From JAPLNB01 sp964451955 (GTDB taxonomy: Bacteria > Planctomycetota > Phycisphaerae > Tepidisphaerales > Tepidisphaeraceae): 64,000 bases of DNA. Position 1 is the stretch's first letter; every line of letters starts with the position of its first letter. The notes under the pieces were generated by a model. That model was not told the DNA's origin and made no database searches. It saw only the letters and a program-made list of their open reading frames with translations. The DNA is taken from contig CAYVKG010000011.1 of NCBI GenBank assembly GCA_964451955.1, forward strand, positions 1 through 64,000, read 5' to 3'. The translations under genes and the position numbers were made by a program. This document shows positions 17,391 through 27,489 of the stretch, piece after piece.

Positions 17391-19169
17391 ATGAAATCAC
17401 TCACCATCCACTCGGGTCATTCTGTTGCCGTGTGTTTCGTCCTGGCTCTCTGGCTCCCGAGCGCGCTCCTCGGCGCCCAAAGCCCGGCCACACGTCCCGA
17501 AACCTCCAACCAGGTCCACTTTGCCCTGGTTGCGGCGCCGCCTCCTCCGCCCTCCAATGCCTATCGCCCGTGGCCCAGCCAACCTCCTGAGGGCTGTCCG
17601 TTTCAACAGTCAGAGAACCTGCTTGGTGTGTCCTTCACCGGCCGCCATGCGGAGTACACCGGTGCCGATACCTGGTATCCGTGCTGGGCGGCGGACGGTA
17701 ACCTCTACTCGCCCTGGACGGATGGCAGCGTGAATGGTCTGGCGGTCTCATCCGCCGGCGAAGGCGCGGGCACTGGCCATGCCATGATTGTCGGCGACGA
17801 TCCGTTGAAACTCGCCGTCGTCAATCAAGGCGTCTTCAAATCCAGTCCACGACCGTACGAGGGACGCTATCCGTGCGGCACCCTCGTCCATAATGGGGTC
17901 TGGTACTACGGCACCTACTGCCTCCACCCCAGCGGCGGCGTACGCCGCGACGGCGTCGTCTACAACTGGCCCTGGCTCGGACCCTTTGTAGGCTTCCGCT
18001 GGTCCACCGATCTGGGCAAGACATGGACCCAAACCCCCTGCACTCCCGAAAACCCTCTATTTGGTGAGCATGCCCTCAACGGCGAGCCGGTGAAGATCGG
18101 CGCACCGCATTTCGTCGATTTCGGGAAGGCAATGGAACATTCACCCGATGGCAAGGCCTATCTCGTCTCCCATGGCGCCAGCGACGGGAATAACCGACGT
18201 TTCGCCTACAACAGCTGGATCACCGCCGACCAGGTTTACCTGACTCGAGTCTTGCCCAGCGTCTCAAATATGAACGACGTGACCAAATACGAGTTCTACG
18301 CGGGAGACGATGCTCGCGGCCGGCCGCTCTGGACCACTGACTTCACCAAAATCAAACCGATTGCCGAATGGCGCGACCACGCCGGCTGCGTGACCATGAC
18401 CTACAACGCCCCCCTCAAAAAGTACCTCTTGTGCGTCACCGACGGAGGCAACACCGTATCGCGATACCATACCTACATCCTCGAGAGCGACCGGATCACC
18501 GGTCCTTGGCGGCTGGTTTCGCACCTGGCCAACTTCGGCGAGCAAGCCTACTTTGTTAACATCCCGTCCAAGTTCATCAGCGCCGACGGTCGCACGGTCT
18601 GGCTCTGCTATTCCGCGAATTTCAGCTCCGGCTGGGGCGGCATCACGTTCAAGTCTCGCCCTCAGGGAAGCCGCTATGCCATGTGCCTTCAGGAAATGCG
18701 ATTCTTGGCGCCAACCGATGCCATTGTGCCGCCCACCGAGCTCGATGCCCCCGAAAACGTCGCGCTCGAGGCCACCGTAACCGCCAGTTCCACCCATCCG
18801 GACTACTCGACCGATGGACTCACCGATGGCGTCGTTGATGGCTTCCCTCGCGAGGTTCGGCGAGAATGGGCAAGCCGAGGCGAACAGGATACCGCCATGG
18901 TTCGACTGTCATGGGGACAGGAGACCGTCGTGGACCGCGTGTGGCTCTTCGATCGTCCCAATGAACTCGACCAGATTCGCTCTGGCATGCTCATCTTCAG
19001 CGATGGCACCACCATCATGACCGGTGAATTGCCAGACGACGCGCGCAAAGGCCTGGAAATCAGATTTCCTCCCAAGAAAGTGAAGTGGCTGATTTTCGCG
19101 GTGCACCAGGTCAAACCAGGCTCGCCCAATATTGGCCTTTCCGAGATCGCCGTCTTTCGAAATAGATGA
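17391..19169 (+). CDS. Secreted glycosidase-like protein with C-terminal F5/8 type C (discoidin) domain
   Basis: The product is 592 residues from ATG 17391 with a signal peptide ending near LLGAQS. The first 450 residues form a propeller-like domain (DTWYPCWAADGNLYSPWTDG, WSTDLGKTWTQTP, ITADQVYLTRVL) similar to DUF4185 and other five-bladed sialidase or GH43-like folds. The last 140 are an F5/8C module (NVALEATVTASS...DGLTDGVV) ending in GLSEIAVFRN. Such modules bind carbohydrate. The protein is therefore probably an exported enzyme or binding protein for a polysaccharide. Confidence 0.75.
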   Translation: MKSLTIHSGHSVAVCFVLALWLPSALLGAQSPATRPETSNQVHFALVAAPPPPPSNAYRPWPSQPPEGCPFQQSENLLGVSFTGRHAEYTGADTWYPCWAADGNLYSPWTDGSVNGLAVSSAGEGAGTGHAMIVGDDPLKLAVVNQGVFKSSPRPYEGRYPCGTLVHNGVWYYGTYCLHPSGGVRRDGVVYNWPWLGPFVGFRWSTDLGKTWTQTPCTPENPLFGEHALNGEPVKIGAPHFVDFGKAMEHSPDGKAYLVSHGASDGNNRRFAYNSWITADQVYLTRVLPSVSNMNDVTKYEFYAGDDARGRPLWTTDFTKIKPIAEWRDHAGCVTMTYNAPLKKYLLCVTDGGNTVSRYHTYILESDRITGPWRLVSHLANFGEQAYFVNIPSKFISADGRTVWLCYSANFSSGWGGITFKSRPQGSRYAMCLQEMRFLAPTDAIVPPTELDAPENVALEATVTASSTHPDYSTDGLTDGVVDGFPREVRREWASRGEQDTAMVRLSWGQETVVDRVWLFDRPNELDQIRSGMLIFSDGTTIMTGELPDDARKGLEIRFPPKKVKWLIFAVHQVKPGSPNIGLSEIAVFRNR

Positions 19170-19328
19170 GCCAGCCTGTTGGGATCCAATCGCCCGAGTG
19201 CTCGCTCCACCAACCGCCAATTCACCGAAAGCAGCCCTGACTCGGCGACACCTTGACGCGGCCGAAACGCGAGATCTCTCCAAGTCGCCTCCGATAAGAG
19301 ATAGTCAAGAATTTGCGCCGTTTTTCGT

Positions 19329-19357
19329 TTGAATTCACACCAACCCCGGTTGATAAT
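19329..19357 (+). promoter_or_regulatory. Predicted promoter of the giant LEPR-XLL gene
   Basis: TTGAAT (19329-19334) is followed after exactly 17 bases by GATAAT (19352-19357), a 5 of 6 match. Transcription would start near 19364 and give a leader of about 210 bases that contains the hairpin at 19491-19522. Confidence 0.45.
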
Positions 19358-19490
19358 ACCTAAAGTGGAAGAGGCTGTTTCTAGCAGCCGGGCCGTGAAC
19401 GCTTCATAGCCGTTCATAACTCCGTCGGCTTGGCGGCACGAAACAGCAAGGCAGGTCGGTCTGGGGGATAAGTGCCGGAACACATGCGAG

Positions 19491-19522
19491 TTGCCGAGAT
19501 CGATGTCGTCGATCCTCGGCAA
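19491..19522 (+). promoter_or_regulatory. Hairpin in the 5' leader of the giant LEPR-XLL gene
   Basis: TTGCCGAG then ATCGA (19491-19503) pairs with TCGAT (19509-19513) and CTCGGCAA (19515-19522). This makes 13 base pairs with one bulged C and a 5-base loop (TGTCG). It ends 53 bases before the start codon and has no following T-tract, so it is more likely a leader structure than a terminator. Confidence 0.5.
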
Positions 19523-19575
19523 TCGTGTCATTTCTGAGTCGGGATGTGGCACGGGATGCCAAGGAGAGTCTCACC

Positions 19576-22500
19576 ATGATCGCTTCGCAATCACTTCGTC
19601 TGGGGATCGCAAAAAAACGCACCGGGCGGCTTGGGGCATGCCTGCACCGATCCAAACCGCATCATGCCAGACGATTCAGAGCACCTGTGGAATCGCTCGA
19701 GAAGAGAATGTTGCTGTCGGCGGCCATCGCCGAACAGCCCGACCTGCTCCTCGCAGGTACTGATGGCGGACAAACCATCGTGAAGTGGGATCAGCCACCC
19801 ATGCCCGCCGCAAATCCGGTTCCAAATCAGTACTTGGGCTGGGATGAGTTCTCGGTATGGGGAAGTGGGCAGATCGCCGCCGATGATTGGGTCTGCACCA
19901 CCTTGGACCCGGTGACTTCCATCACCTGGTGGGGGTCGGCCATCGGCTGGAGCGGCATGGATTTCTCCCCGGTCGCGCCCCCAGCGTTTCAGTTCACTAT
20001 CTGGACCGATGTCCCCGCGGGCGTGGACCGTCCATGGTCTCATCCCGGCTACGTCATTTGGCAGAGCACCTGCCGAGAATATACGACCGTCTTTGAAGGC
20101 TGGGAATACGATCCGCGATCCAGCTCCTATGAGGCAATGTTCCGGTTCGATCAGTCCCTTCCTCAAAGCGACTGGTTCTATCAGCAGGCCGGCCAGGGCA
20201 TTTACTGGCTCAGCATCGCGGCCGTCTATCCGGACGGCGCGATTCCGGTCCACCCGTTCGGTTGGGCGACAAAACCGCGCATGGACTCCTTGGCTCCCGA
20301 TGACGCGGTGCAGATTCTGCTGCCTACGGCACCGCAGATCGGTATGCCCTTTGTGGAAGGCCATCCGCTCGAGTTTCCCCCGGAAGTGTCCTGGGATTTG
20401 TGCTTCGAATTGGGGACGAGGAAACCGTCCGTTGTGAAATGGGAGCAACCGCCAGAACCCAGGCTCCCCGGTCTGCACGCGCACGACTACCAGGATGTGC
20501 AGGTTCATTCCATAACTCTTGCCGACGACTGGGTCTGCCAGGGCGGAGATGTCACGGATCTTCATTGGTGGGGCAACTACGAGGTGGATGAACACGGCAA
20601 CGAGATCCGGGGCTCCGGAATTCAGTACTTCCACCTGAGTATCCACGCGAACGCAATTAACCAGCCGTGGGGGTTGCCCGGAAAAGAACTCTGGGCCATG
20701 GATGTCCCCTTCGCCATGGTTGGCGAGACGTTCACCGGAATCCCGAACCCCGAGGGTTCGGGGATTTACTACTACACGTTTGATCTGCCAGTCCCCTTCC
20801 CACAGGTGCAGGGACAGACCTACTGGTTTGACATCTCGGCGCACTCCAACCTGCCATCCAGACCGGCGCAGTGGCGGTGGCAGGAGGCCGGCAGAACCAA
20901 CCCGCCCACCCTCTCGCCGGCGGCTCAACGCCTCGATGCGGGGCCCTGGCAGAGCATCTCTTGGGTCGGTCCGAAATACTCGAAAATGGCGTTCCAGATC
21001 ACGTCCGGTGGCGGCATTCAGGAGACCAAGTGGTCGCAGCTTCCGGTGCCCTATTTCTCTCAAGACCTCTTCTTCCACGGTTGGGACGAACCCTCCGTCT
21101 ACGGTCAGGCCCAGATTGTGGCGGACGACTGGGTGTGTGTTACCCGCGATCCCGTGACACGCATCGAGTGGTGGGGCTCGTTCCTCGGCTGGACCCGCTC
21201 CGGGCCGCCGGAAATTCTGCCCGTTGGCTTCCACTTGGGCTTGTGGACCGACGTGCCGGTTGGAGTGTCCAATTTCAGTCATCCGGGCAAACTCCTCCGC
21301 GAGTGGAATGTCGAAGGCTACAACTGGGAATTCGTCGGATGGGAGGTCGATCCCCGGAATCCGACCGCCGCCCCCGAAGCCGTCTACCATTTCTGGGTCG
21401 ATCTGCCGGAAAGCCAGTGGTTCTGGCAACCTGGGGATCAGCAGATTTTCTGGCTGAACGTGGCGGCCAAGTATCCCCAAGCCATGGTGCCGCTCAATCC
21501 CTTCGGCTGGCTGACCAGACCACGAAGCGGGCAGTCACCCGCTCCCGACGATGCGGTTCGCATATTCAACCCCACTTCGCCCAGTCTCAGCGGGCCCGTG
21601 CAGGGTGACTCAACGCTCTTCCCTCTCCCCAACGGCCAGTATTCATCCACCGGCGAAGCGCTATTCTTGCAGGGACCCATGGTCATGCTGCGAAACATGC
21701 GAATGACACCCTCCCCGGGCGCGCCGACCATTGTCTTGCCTCCCGACGGCGACACCCGCCGCGTCGATTCGTTCTTCGATGTGTTCTTCGAAACAAGCAC
21801 CGACGGAGGAGGCTCTTGGTTCCCCACCACTTCTCTCGGCTGCCCGACCAGCCTGTCGATTCGCCGAATTCTCGGTCCGGCGACGGAGGAAGTCTATCAA
21901 ACGGAGATTCTGGGAATGTCCATCTGGGGCGGCGCCTTGCCAGGTTTGATGCTGCGAGAGTCGCCGCAACTGCCCTCCACGGGCCAGCATAAACGCCAAG
22001 CCGTTGGAGATGGCGGAGGCGGCGGATACCGGGTCGATAGCTTCTTTGATGTCTTCACCGAACTGAGTTCCGATGGCGGGCAAACCTGGGTGCCGTCGGT
22101 TACCCCGCCCCTGCATCTGGAGTTGGCCGGACCGGCCGGCGAATATGTGTTCGGTGAGCCGATCTTCTGGCCCGAACCCACCATGTCGTGGGACACCGCG
22201 TTTCGCCTCGTCAGCTCGGCCCGGGATATGGATTGGGGCGATGCACCCGACAAACCCTTCCCGACGCTCGCCTCCAACAACGGCGCACGGCATGTCATTG
22301 TCCCCGGATGCCATCTGGGCGCCCTCGTCGATGCCGAACCCGATGGCCAACCCACCGTCCTCGCCGATGGCGACGACATCAATTCCCCGACCGGCCTCGA
22401 TGACGAAGATGGCGTCGTGTTCACCTCGGCAATCGTGCCCGGTCAGGTGACAACGCTTGACGTCACCGCAAGCCTCCCGGGATTCCTCTGGGCGTGGATC

Positions 22501-25500
22501 GATTTCAACGGCAATGGAAGCTGGGCCGAAGCCGATGAACTCGTGTTTGCCGGTCTGCCGCTGGTCCCGGGAGTCAACCACCTGTCCCTTCCCGTCCCCC
22601 CAGCCGCGGTCGGCGACACCTACACCTATGCGCGATTCCGATTCACCACTTCAACAGCCCCCCTCAGCTACACTGGTTTGGCGCCCGACGGCGAAGTCGA
22701 GGACTATCGAGCCTTCGTTCAGCGACCTATCCCGGGTGATGTGAAGTGGGTCCAGTGGCCCGACCTCACCCCCAACGGCATCGACATCAAGGTCGATCAA
22801 CTCGTCACCGTGGCCGACGACTGGTTGTGCACCGACACCAGCCTCCTGACCGACGTCCATCTCTGGGGTTCGTGGCTGGGCGACCGAAAAGGCATCATCG
22901 ATTCAATCGAACTCACCGTCTACGCGGACGACCCGATCGGACCGGGCGGAACAGACCCCAAGAACGAGTTCTCCAAACCCGATGTCCAGGCATTGTGGCG
23001 AGCCGTCTTCGCCAAGGGCCGCTTCAGCGAGTCCCTCTACGCCGAGATCCCCGAGCCCGGCGAGTACTGGTGGGATCCAAGAATCAGGCAGGCGATCCCA
23101 GGAGCCGACAGGCAGATCTGGCGCATCGACATCCCGATCGAACCCGGCGAGGCATTCAAGCAACTCGGCAAACCCGACAGCCCTGTGATCTACTGGCTTC
23201 AAGTGCGAGTGAAGACCGCCGAGGGCGAATTTGGATGGAAAACTCGGCGTTGGCCTGACCACTTCATGGACGATGCCACTTGGGACGCCGGCAGCGAATT
23301 GCCCCGAAATTGGAAAGAGTTGCACTATCCATTCGGACACCCCTATTACCAATCGCCCCAACCTTCTATCGATATGGCCTTCGCCTTGACGTTCCAAACC
23401 GTCCAGGATCTGGACTGGGGCGACGCACCCGAAGATCCGGCCGGTGCTTGGGGCTATCCGACCCTGGCAATCCACAACGGCGCCCGACACGCCATTCGAT
23501 CCGGGTTCTTCCTCGGCCAAACCATTGACGCCGAACTCGATGGCCAACCGAGCTTCTCAGCGGTTGATGACGACCTGAACGGCGTGGACGACGAGGATGG
23601 TGTGGTATTCCTTGATCCCCTCATTCCAGGCGAAATCGTCCGAGTCGATGTCACCGCCTCGATGGCGGGGGGGTTCCTCAATGCATGGGTGGACTTCGAC
23701 GGCAACAGCTCTTGGGCTGACCCCGGCGAGCAGATCTTCACCGCCATGCCCCTCAATCCCGGCGTCAATCACCTGACCTTCGTGGTCCCGATCTCGGCAG
23801 CGCTGCCAAACGAACATAGAGCGCGCGGTGCCTACAGCAGGTTCCGTTTCAGTTCCTTGGCCCACCTGCCTTATGAAGGTTACGCCCCCGACGGCGAGGT
23901 CGAGGATTACATGGATTGGATCCGCGCCTTGGACTTCGGCGATGCGCCAGATTCGCCGGGCACGCTGGGCTATCGAACACTCAGGGCCAACGACGGAGCC
24001 CGCCACTTGTTGAGTACGACCCGCAACCCAACCTTCGGTACCCTGCAACCCACCGACGCTGATCCGGATGGCCAACCCCATCCACAGGCCTTGGGCGATG
24101 ACCTCGAGATGGACGATGAATCCGGCCTCGTCAACGCCTGGCTGCCAATGCACGGGAACAGCTACATCACCGCGGACGTCCGGAACATCGAAGCCGCCGG
24201 CGCAAATGCTTGGGTGCAGATCTGGCTGGACGTGAACGGCAACGGGAAATGGGACCACCCCGGCGAGATGGTCGTCAACACACTCGTGACAACCGACGGC
24301 GAACACCGGTTCAATTTCGTCATGCCCGCGGGCGCGGCGGCAGGAATGACTTTCCTCAGAATGCGCATCAGCACACTCGGCGGGCTCATGCCCTGGGGCT
24401 TTGCCGACGATGGCGAGGTCGAAGATCACCAGGTGGTCATCATCGCGATGGATTGGGGCGATGCCCCGGACCCCACCTACCCGACCCTGGCCGCTTCCAA
24501 CGGCGCCAGCCATTGGGTCCACCACGACGACGCCAAACGCCTGCATCTCGGGCAGATCGTTGATACCGAGCCCGATGGTCAGCCATCCCTGCTGGCCGAT
24601 GGCGATGACCTGAGCATCATCATGATGGACGACGAAGATGGCGTCATCTTCACGTCCCCCCTCGTCCCCGGAAAAACCGCCACCGTCGATGTCACCGCCA
24701 CGATCGGTCCGGATTTCGCCGGAATGGCGGCCTTGTCATCTTGGTTCGATTTCGATCGCAATGGCGTCTGGGATGATACGGACATCGTCCATTCCATGAC
24801 GCCCATCGTCGCCGGCGTTAACCACCTGACCATCCCCGTGCCCGATTGGGCACAACCCGGTGCAACCTACGCCAGGTTCCGAATCAAGGTCGCCAATCCG
24901 GGCGCTCATCCCAGCCCAGAAGGCTACGGCGGCGTCGGCGAAGTCGAGGACTATCGAATCACAATCGAGCCCTACCTGGACTTCGGCGATGCCCCGGATG
25001 GCCTGACAATACTCGGTTATCCGACTCTGGCGATTCACAACGGCGCGCGACACGTCATTCAGCAGGGACTCTACCTGGGCTACTCCGTCGACGCCGAAGT
25101 GGACGGGCAACCCTCACCCCTTGCCGACGGCGATGACAAAAACCCGCCACTCGGGCCCGACGACGAGGACGGCGTTGTCTTCACAACCCTGCTCGTCCCC
25201 GGAAACATCGCCAAAGTCGACGTGATCGCGTCTGCCAGGGGCAAACTCGATGCGTTCGTCGATTTCAACGCGGACAACGACTGGGCCGACGCCGGCGAGA
25301 AGATCTTCAACAGTGTCGATCTCGTGCCCGGACTCAATCACCTCACCTTCTCCGTGCCCGCGTCCGCAACCATCTCAAAAACCTACGCTCGTTTCCGATT
25401 CAGCACCGCGGGAGGATTGAACTATGACGGTCTGGCGCGGGACGGCGAGGTCGAAGACTACCTTGTTGCCATTGAACGAGGAGCAACCATTACCGGCGCC

Positions 25501-27201
25501 AAGTTCGAGGACCGTAACTTCGATCGCGCCCGCCAGGCATCAGAACCCGGACTCTCCGGCTGGACCATCTTCCTCGACCAGAACCACAACGGAACTCTGG
25601 ACCCCACCGAACGCTCAACCATCACGGCCCCCGATGGTTCCTATCTCTTCGATTTCCTGCTCCCAGGATCCTACCGCGTCGCGGAAGTGCTCAAGTCAGG
25701 CTGGACCCAAACCTCGCCCGCGACGGGATACTACGACCTTACGGTCGGCCCCAGCGACGTCGCAAGTGGCTATAACTTCGGTAACTTCCCGACCACCATC
25801 GCCGGCGCCGACAACGCCGATACCATCTACGTTCGGCTCGACGCGACCCGTACACAGATCGAGATCTTCATCAATGTCGCCCCAGGCCCATCACCTACCT
25901 ACACCTGCCCGAAAAACCCCCCGTTTGCCATTACCTTCAATACCCTTGGCGGCAATGACCTGCTTACCGTCGACCTCGTTAATGGGCAGCCAATCCCCGC
26001 AGCAGGAATGTTCTACAACGGCGGCTCTCAAACCAGCCTCCCGGGAGACCAATTGGCATTTAAAGGCACCCCCATCAGCGCAGGTACCTATCTGCCCAAC
26101 GCAACGACCCCCGGCGACGGCCGCGTGCTCACCGACGGAGCCTACACCTTGACCTTCACGGGGCTTGAGCCAATCACCGTCAGCACCTTCGTCAAGTTCA
26201 CGATTGTCACTCCCAATCCCAATGATGCCCTGACCATCGACAAACCCGCCGCGACAACAAACCGCGTCTCCGGAACCAGCGGCGGCGTCGCATTCGAGAA
26301 TGTCACGCTCTCCCTCGTCGACGAACTGGTCCTTGACCTGGCCACCAATGACGCCGGCGCCGGCAATGACACCGTCGTCAGCCTCGACGGCAGCGCCACC
26401 ACCATCGGACTCCTCAGCATCAACGCGGGCACCGGTACCAACCTCGCACGCTTCGACGGCGGAACCACCAACCTCAACACCAACCTCGGCATTGGCGGCG
26501 TGAAACTGGAAGTCCGCGCTGCCGGCAACGCGATTGTGAACTTCCACGCCTCTCAGTTCCTCGCGGCACTCACCGCTGTCAAGAAGGGCCGGATCAACCT
26601 CGCCGCACACGGCGACAGGGTCATTGATACCCAATCCCTCGTGATTTCCGATGCCGGCATCGTCGATCTGTTCAACAATAACATGATCGTCCGAAATGGC
26701 GATCGCGATACCATCGGCGGTTGGATCAGGTCCGCCCGCAACAACGGCGCCTGGGACGGCAACGGCCTTACCAGCAGCACCGCCGCCTCAACTAAGTACA
26801 CCGGTCTGGCGGCCATCCTCAACGATCAGGGCGACGGCACCAAGGTCCTCGACCTCTTCGCCGGACAAACCGTCAACAACACCGATATGCTGATCAAGTA
26901 CACCTGGGACGGCGACGCTAACCTCGATGAGCGCATCGATGCCGATGACTACTTCCTCATCGACTCCGGCTACATCATGCAGTCCAAGGGCTATCGTAAT
27001 GGCGATTTCAACTACGACGGCACCATCGACGCCGACGATTACTTCATGATCGACTCGGCATTCATTGGACAGACGGGACCGCTGGCTGCGCCGCGGGAAA
27101 ACCCGTCGGCCGTCGCTGAAGTCGCGATCCAGCAGAAAGCGAAAAAGACAGACATGAAAGGCATTCTGACGCAGTTGTTCTCGACCCAGCCCGTGCTCTG
27201 A
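19576..27201 (+). CDS. Giant modular LEPR-XLL surface protein (GEVED modules, SdrD B-like and dockerin-like domains)
   Basis: The product is 2541 residues; ATG 19576 follows AAGGAGAG. The LEPR-XLL signature VESLEKRMLLSA is at about 39-50. Three modules of about 200 residues follow (19783-21990), each with VKW-x-Q-P, ADDWVC and WWGS-type cores. A pair of RVDSFFDVF repeats comes next. Five GEVED modules run from 22228 to 25475, interrupted after the first by a fourth ADDWLC/WGSW module. An SdrD B/Cna-B-like domain (about 25486-25795), a beta-helix-like region and a dockerin-like pair (26911-27080) complete it. No enzyme motif is visible, so it is probably a stalk, adhesin or cell-envelope component stabilised by calcium. 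Confidence 0.9.
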   Translation: MIASQSLRLGIAKKRTGRLGACLHRSKPHHARRFRAPVESLEKRMLLSAAIAEQPDLLLAGTDGGQTIVKWDQPPMPAANPVPNQYLGWDEFSVWGSGQIAADDWVCTTLDPVTSITWWGSAIGWSGMDFSPVAPPAFQFTIWTDVPAGVDRPWSHPGYVIWQSTCREYTTVFEGWEYDPRSSSYEAMFRFDQSLPQSDWFYQQAGQGIYWLSIAAVYPDGAIPVHPFGWATKPRMDSLAPDDAVQILLPTAPQIGMPFVEGHPLEFPPEVSWDLCFELGTRKPSVVKWEQPPEPRLPGLHAHDYQDVQVHSITLADDWVCQGGDVTDLHWWGNYEVDEHGNEIRGSGIQYFHLSIHANAINQPWGLPGKELWAMDVPFAMVGETFTGIPNPEGSGIYYYTFDLPVPFPQVQGQTYWFDISAHSNLPSRPAQWRWQEAGRTNPPTLSPAAQRLDAGPWQSISWVGPKYSKMAFQITSGGGIQETKWSQLPVPYFSQDLFFHGWDEPSVYGQAQIVADDWVCVTRDPVTRIEWWGSFLGWTRSGPPEILPVGFHLGLWTDVPVGVSNFSHPGKLLREWNVEGYNWEFVGWEVDPRNPTAAPEAVYHFWVDLPESQWFWQPGDQQIFWLNVAAKYPQAMVPLNPFGWLTRPRSGQSPAPDDAVRIFNPTSPSLSGPVQGDSTLFPLPNGQYSSTGEALFLQGPMVMLRNMRMTPSPGAPTIVLPPDGDTRRVDSFFDVFFETSTDGGGSWFPTTSLGCPTSLSIRRILGPATEEVYQTEILGMSIWGGALPGLMLRESPQLPSTGQHKRQAVGDGGGGGYRVDSFFDVFTELSSDGGQTWVPSVTPPLHLELAGPAGEYVFGEPIFWPEPTMSWDTAFRLVSSARDMDWGDAPDKPFPTLASNNGARHVIVPGCHLGALVDAEPDGQPTVLADGDDINSPTGLDDEDGVVFTSAIVPGQVTTLDVTASLPGFLWAWIDFNGNGSWAEADELVFAGLPLVPGVNHLSLPVPPAAVGDTYTYARFRFTTSTAPLSYTGLAPDGEVEDYRAFVQRPIPGDVKWVQWPDLTPNGIDIKVDQLVTVADDWLCTDTSLLTDVHLWGSWLGDRKGIIDSIELTVYADDPIGPGGTDPKNEFSKPDVQALWRAVFAKGRFSESLYAEIPEPGEYWWDPRIRQAIPGADRQIWRIDIPIEPGEAFKQLGKPDSPVIYWLQVRVKTAEGEFGWKTRRWPDHFMDDATWDAGSELPRNWKELHYPFGHPYYQSPQPSIDMAFALTFQTVQDLDWGDAPEDPAGAWGYPTLAIHNGARHAIRSGFFLGQTIDAELDGQPSFSAVDDDLNGVDDEDGVVFLDPLIPGEIVRVDVTASMAGGFLNAWVDFDGNSSWADPGEQIFTAMPLNPGVNHLTFVVPISAALPNEHRARGAYSRFRFSSLAHLPYEGYAPDGEVEDYMDWIRALDFGDAPDSPGTLGYRTLRANDGARHLLSTTRNPTFGTLQPTDADPDGQPHPQALGDDLEMDDESGLVNAWLPMHGNSYITADVRNIEAAGANAWVQIWLDVNGNGKWDHPGEMVVNTLVTTDGEHRFNFVMPAGAAAGMTFLRMRISTLGGLMPWGFADDGEVEDHQVVIIAMDWGDAPDPTYPTLAASNGASHWVHHDDAKRLHLGQIVDTEPDGQPSLLADGDDLSIIMMDDEDGVIFTSPLVPGKTATVDVTATIGPDFAGMAALSSWFDFDRNGVWDDTDIVHSMTPIVAGVNHLTIPVPDWAQPGATYARFRIKVANPGAHPSPEGYGGVGEVEDYRITIEPYLDFGDAPDGLTILGYPTLAIHNGARHVIQQGLYLGYSVDAEVDGQPSPLADGDDKNPPLGPDDEDGVVFTTLLVPGNIAKVDVIASARGKLDAFVDFNADNDWADAGEKIFNSVDLVPGLNHLTFSVPASATISKTYARFRFSTAGGLNYDGLARDGEVEDYLVAIERGATITGAKFEDRNFDRARQASEPGLSGWTIFLDQNHNGTLDPTERSTITAPDGSYLFDFLLPGSYRVAEVLKSGWTQTSPATGYYDLTVGPSDVASGYNFGNFPTTIAGADNADTIYVRLDATRTQIEIFINVAPGPSPTYTCPKNPPFAITFNTLGGNDLLTVDLVNGQPIPAAGMFYNGGSQTSLPGDQLAFKGTPISAGTYLPNATTPGDGRVLTDGAYTLTFTGLEPITVSTFVKFTIVTPNPNDALTIDKPAATTNRVSGTSGGVAFENVTLSLVDELVLDLATNDAGAGNDTVVSLDGSATTIGLLSINAGTGTNLARFDGGTTNLNTNLGIGGVKLEVRAAGNAIVNFHASQFLAALTAVKKGRINLAAHGDRVIDTQSLVISDAGIVDLFNNNMIVRNGDRDTIGGWIRSARNNGAWDGNGLTSSTAASTKYTGLAAILNDQGDGTKVLDLFAGQTVNNTDMLIKYTWDGDANLDERIDADDYFLIDSGYIMQSKGYRNGDFNYDGTIDADDYFMIDSAFIGQTGPLAAPRENPSAVAEVAIQQKAKKTDMKGILTQLFSTQPVL
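22228..25475 (+). repeat. Five GEVED protein modules encoded as diverged tandem repeats
   Basis: Units start at 22228, 23407, 23932, 24448 and 24979. Each reads D-W/F-G-D-A-P-D, then YPTLA--NGARH, then DAEPDGQP, DDEDGV, W-D-F-N/D-G, and closes with DGEVEDY. Unit length is about 500 bases. The first two are separated by a 650-base module of a different family, so the array arose by duplication followed by module insertion or shuffling. Confidence 0.8.
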
Positions 27202-27417
27202 ACCGACAATTCCTCAAACGCGATGGCTGGATTGCTCTTCCGGCAACTTCCCTCACAAGGCGGGCACCCTCCGTGCCCCCGGTTCCGTGCAATTCCGCGC
27301 GGGCATCGCCTCGGTACGCCCAACACCCCCTCGCAGGGGCGCATCGCGCTTGAAAAGGCATGCCACGTCGCTTATTCTTCTGCCCCCGGCTGACGATATA
27401 AATGCGTCACTGCCGCT

Positions 27418-27489
27418 GCCGAAGTAGCTCAATGGCAGAGCGCCGCTTTCGTAAAGCGGAGGTTATGGGTTCAACTCCCATCTTCGGCT
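27418..27489 (+). tRNA. tRNA-Thr(CGT)
   Basis: The acceptor stem GCCGAAG (27418-27424) pairs with CTTCGGC (27482-27488). The anticodon stem CCGCT/AGCGG (27443-27447, 27455-27459) encloses a TTCGTAA loop, with anticodon CGT at 27450-27452. The T arm GGTTCAACTCC is present. CCA is not encoded. Confidence 0.92.

Noticed and set aside
19591..21480. Minus-strand open frame of 629 residues
   Set aside because: Antisense to the giant LEPR-XLL gene and without recognisable domain.
22228..25475. Regular repeats considered as a CRISPR array
   Set aside because: Unit length is about 500 bases and repeats encode GEVED modules in frame; no short identical repeats with spacers.
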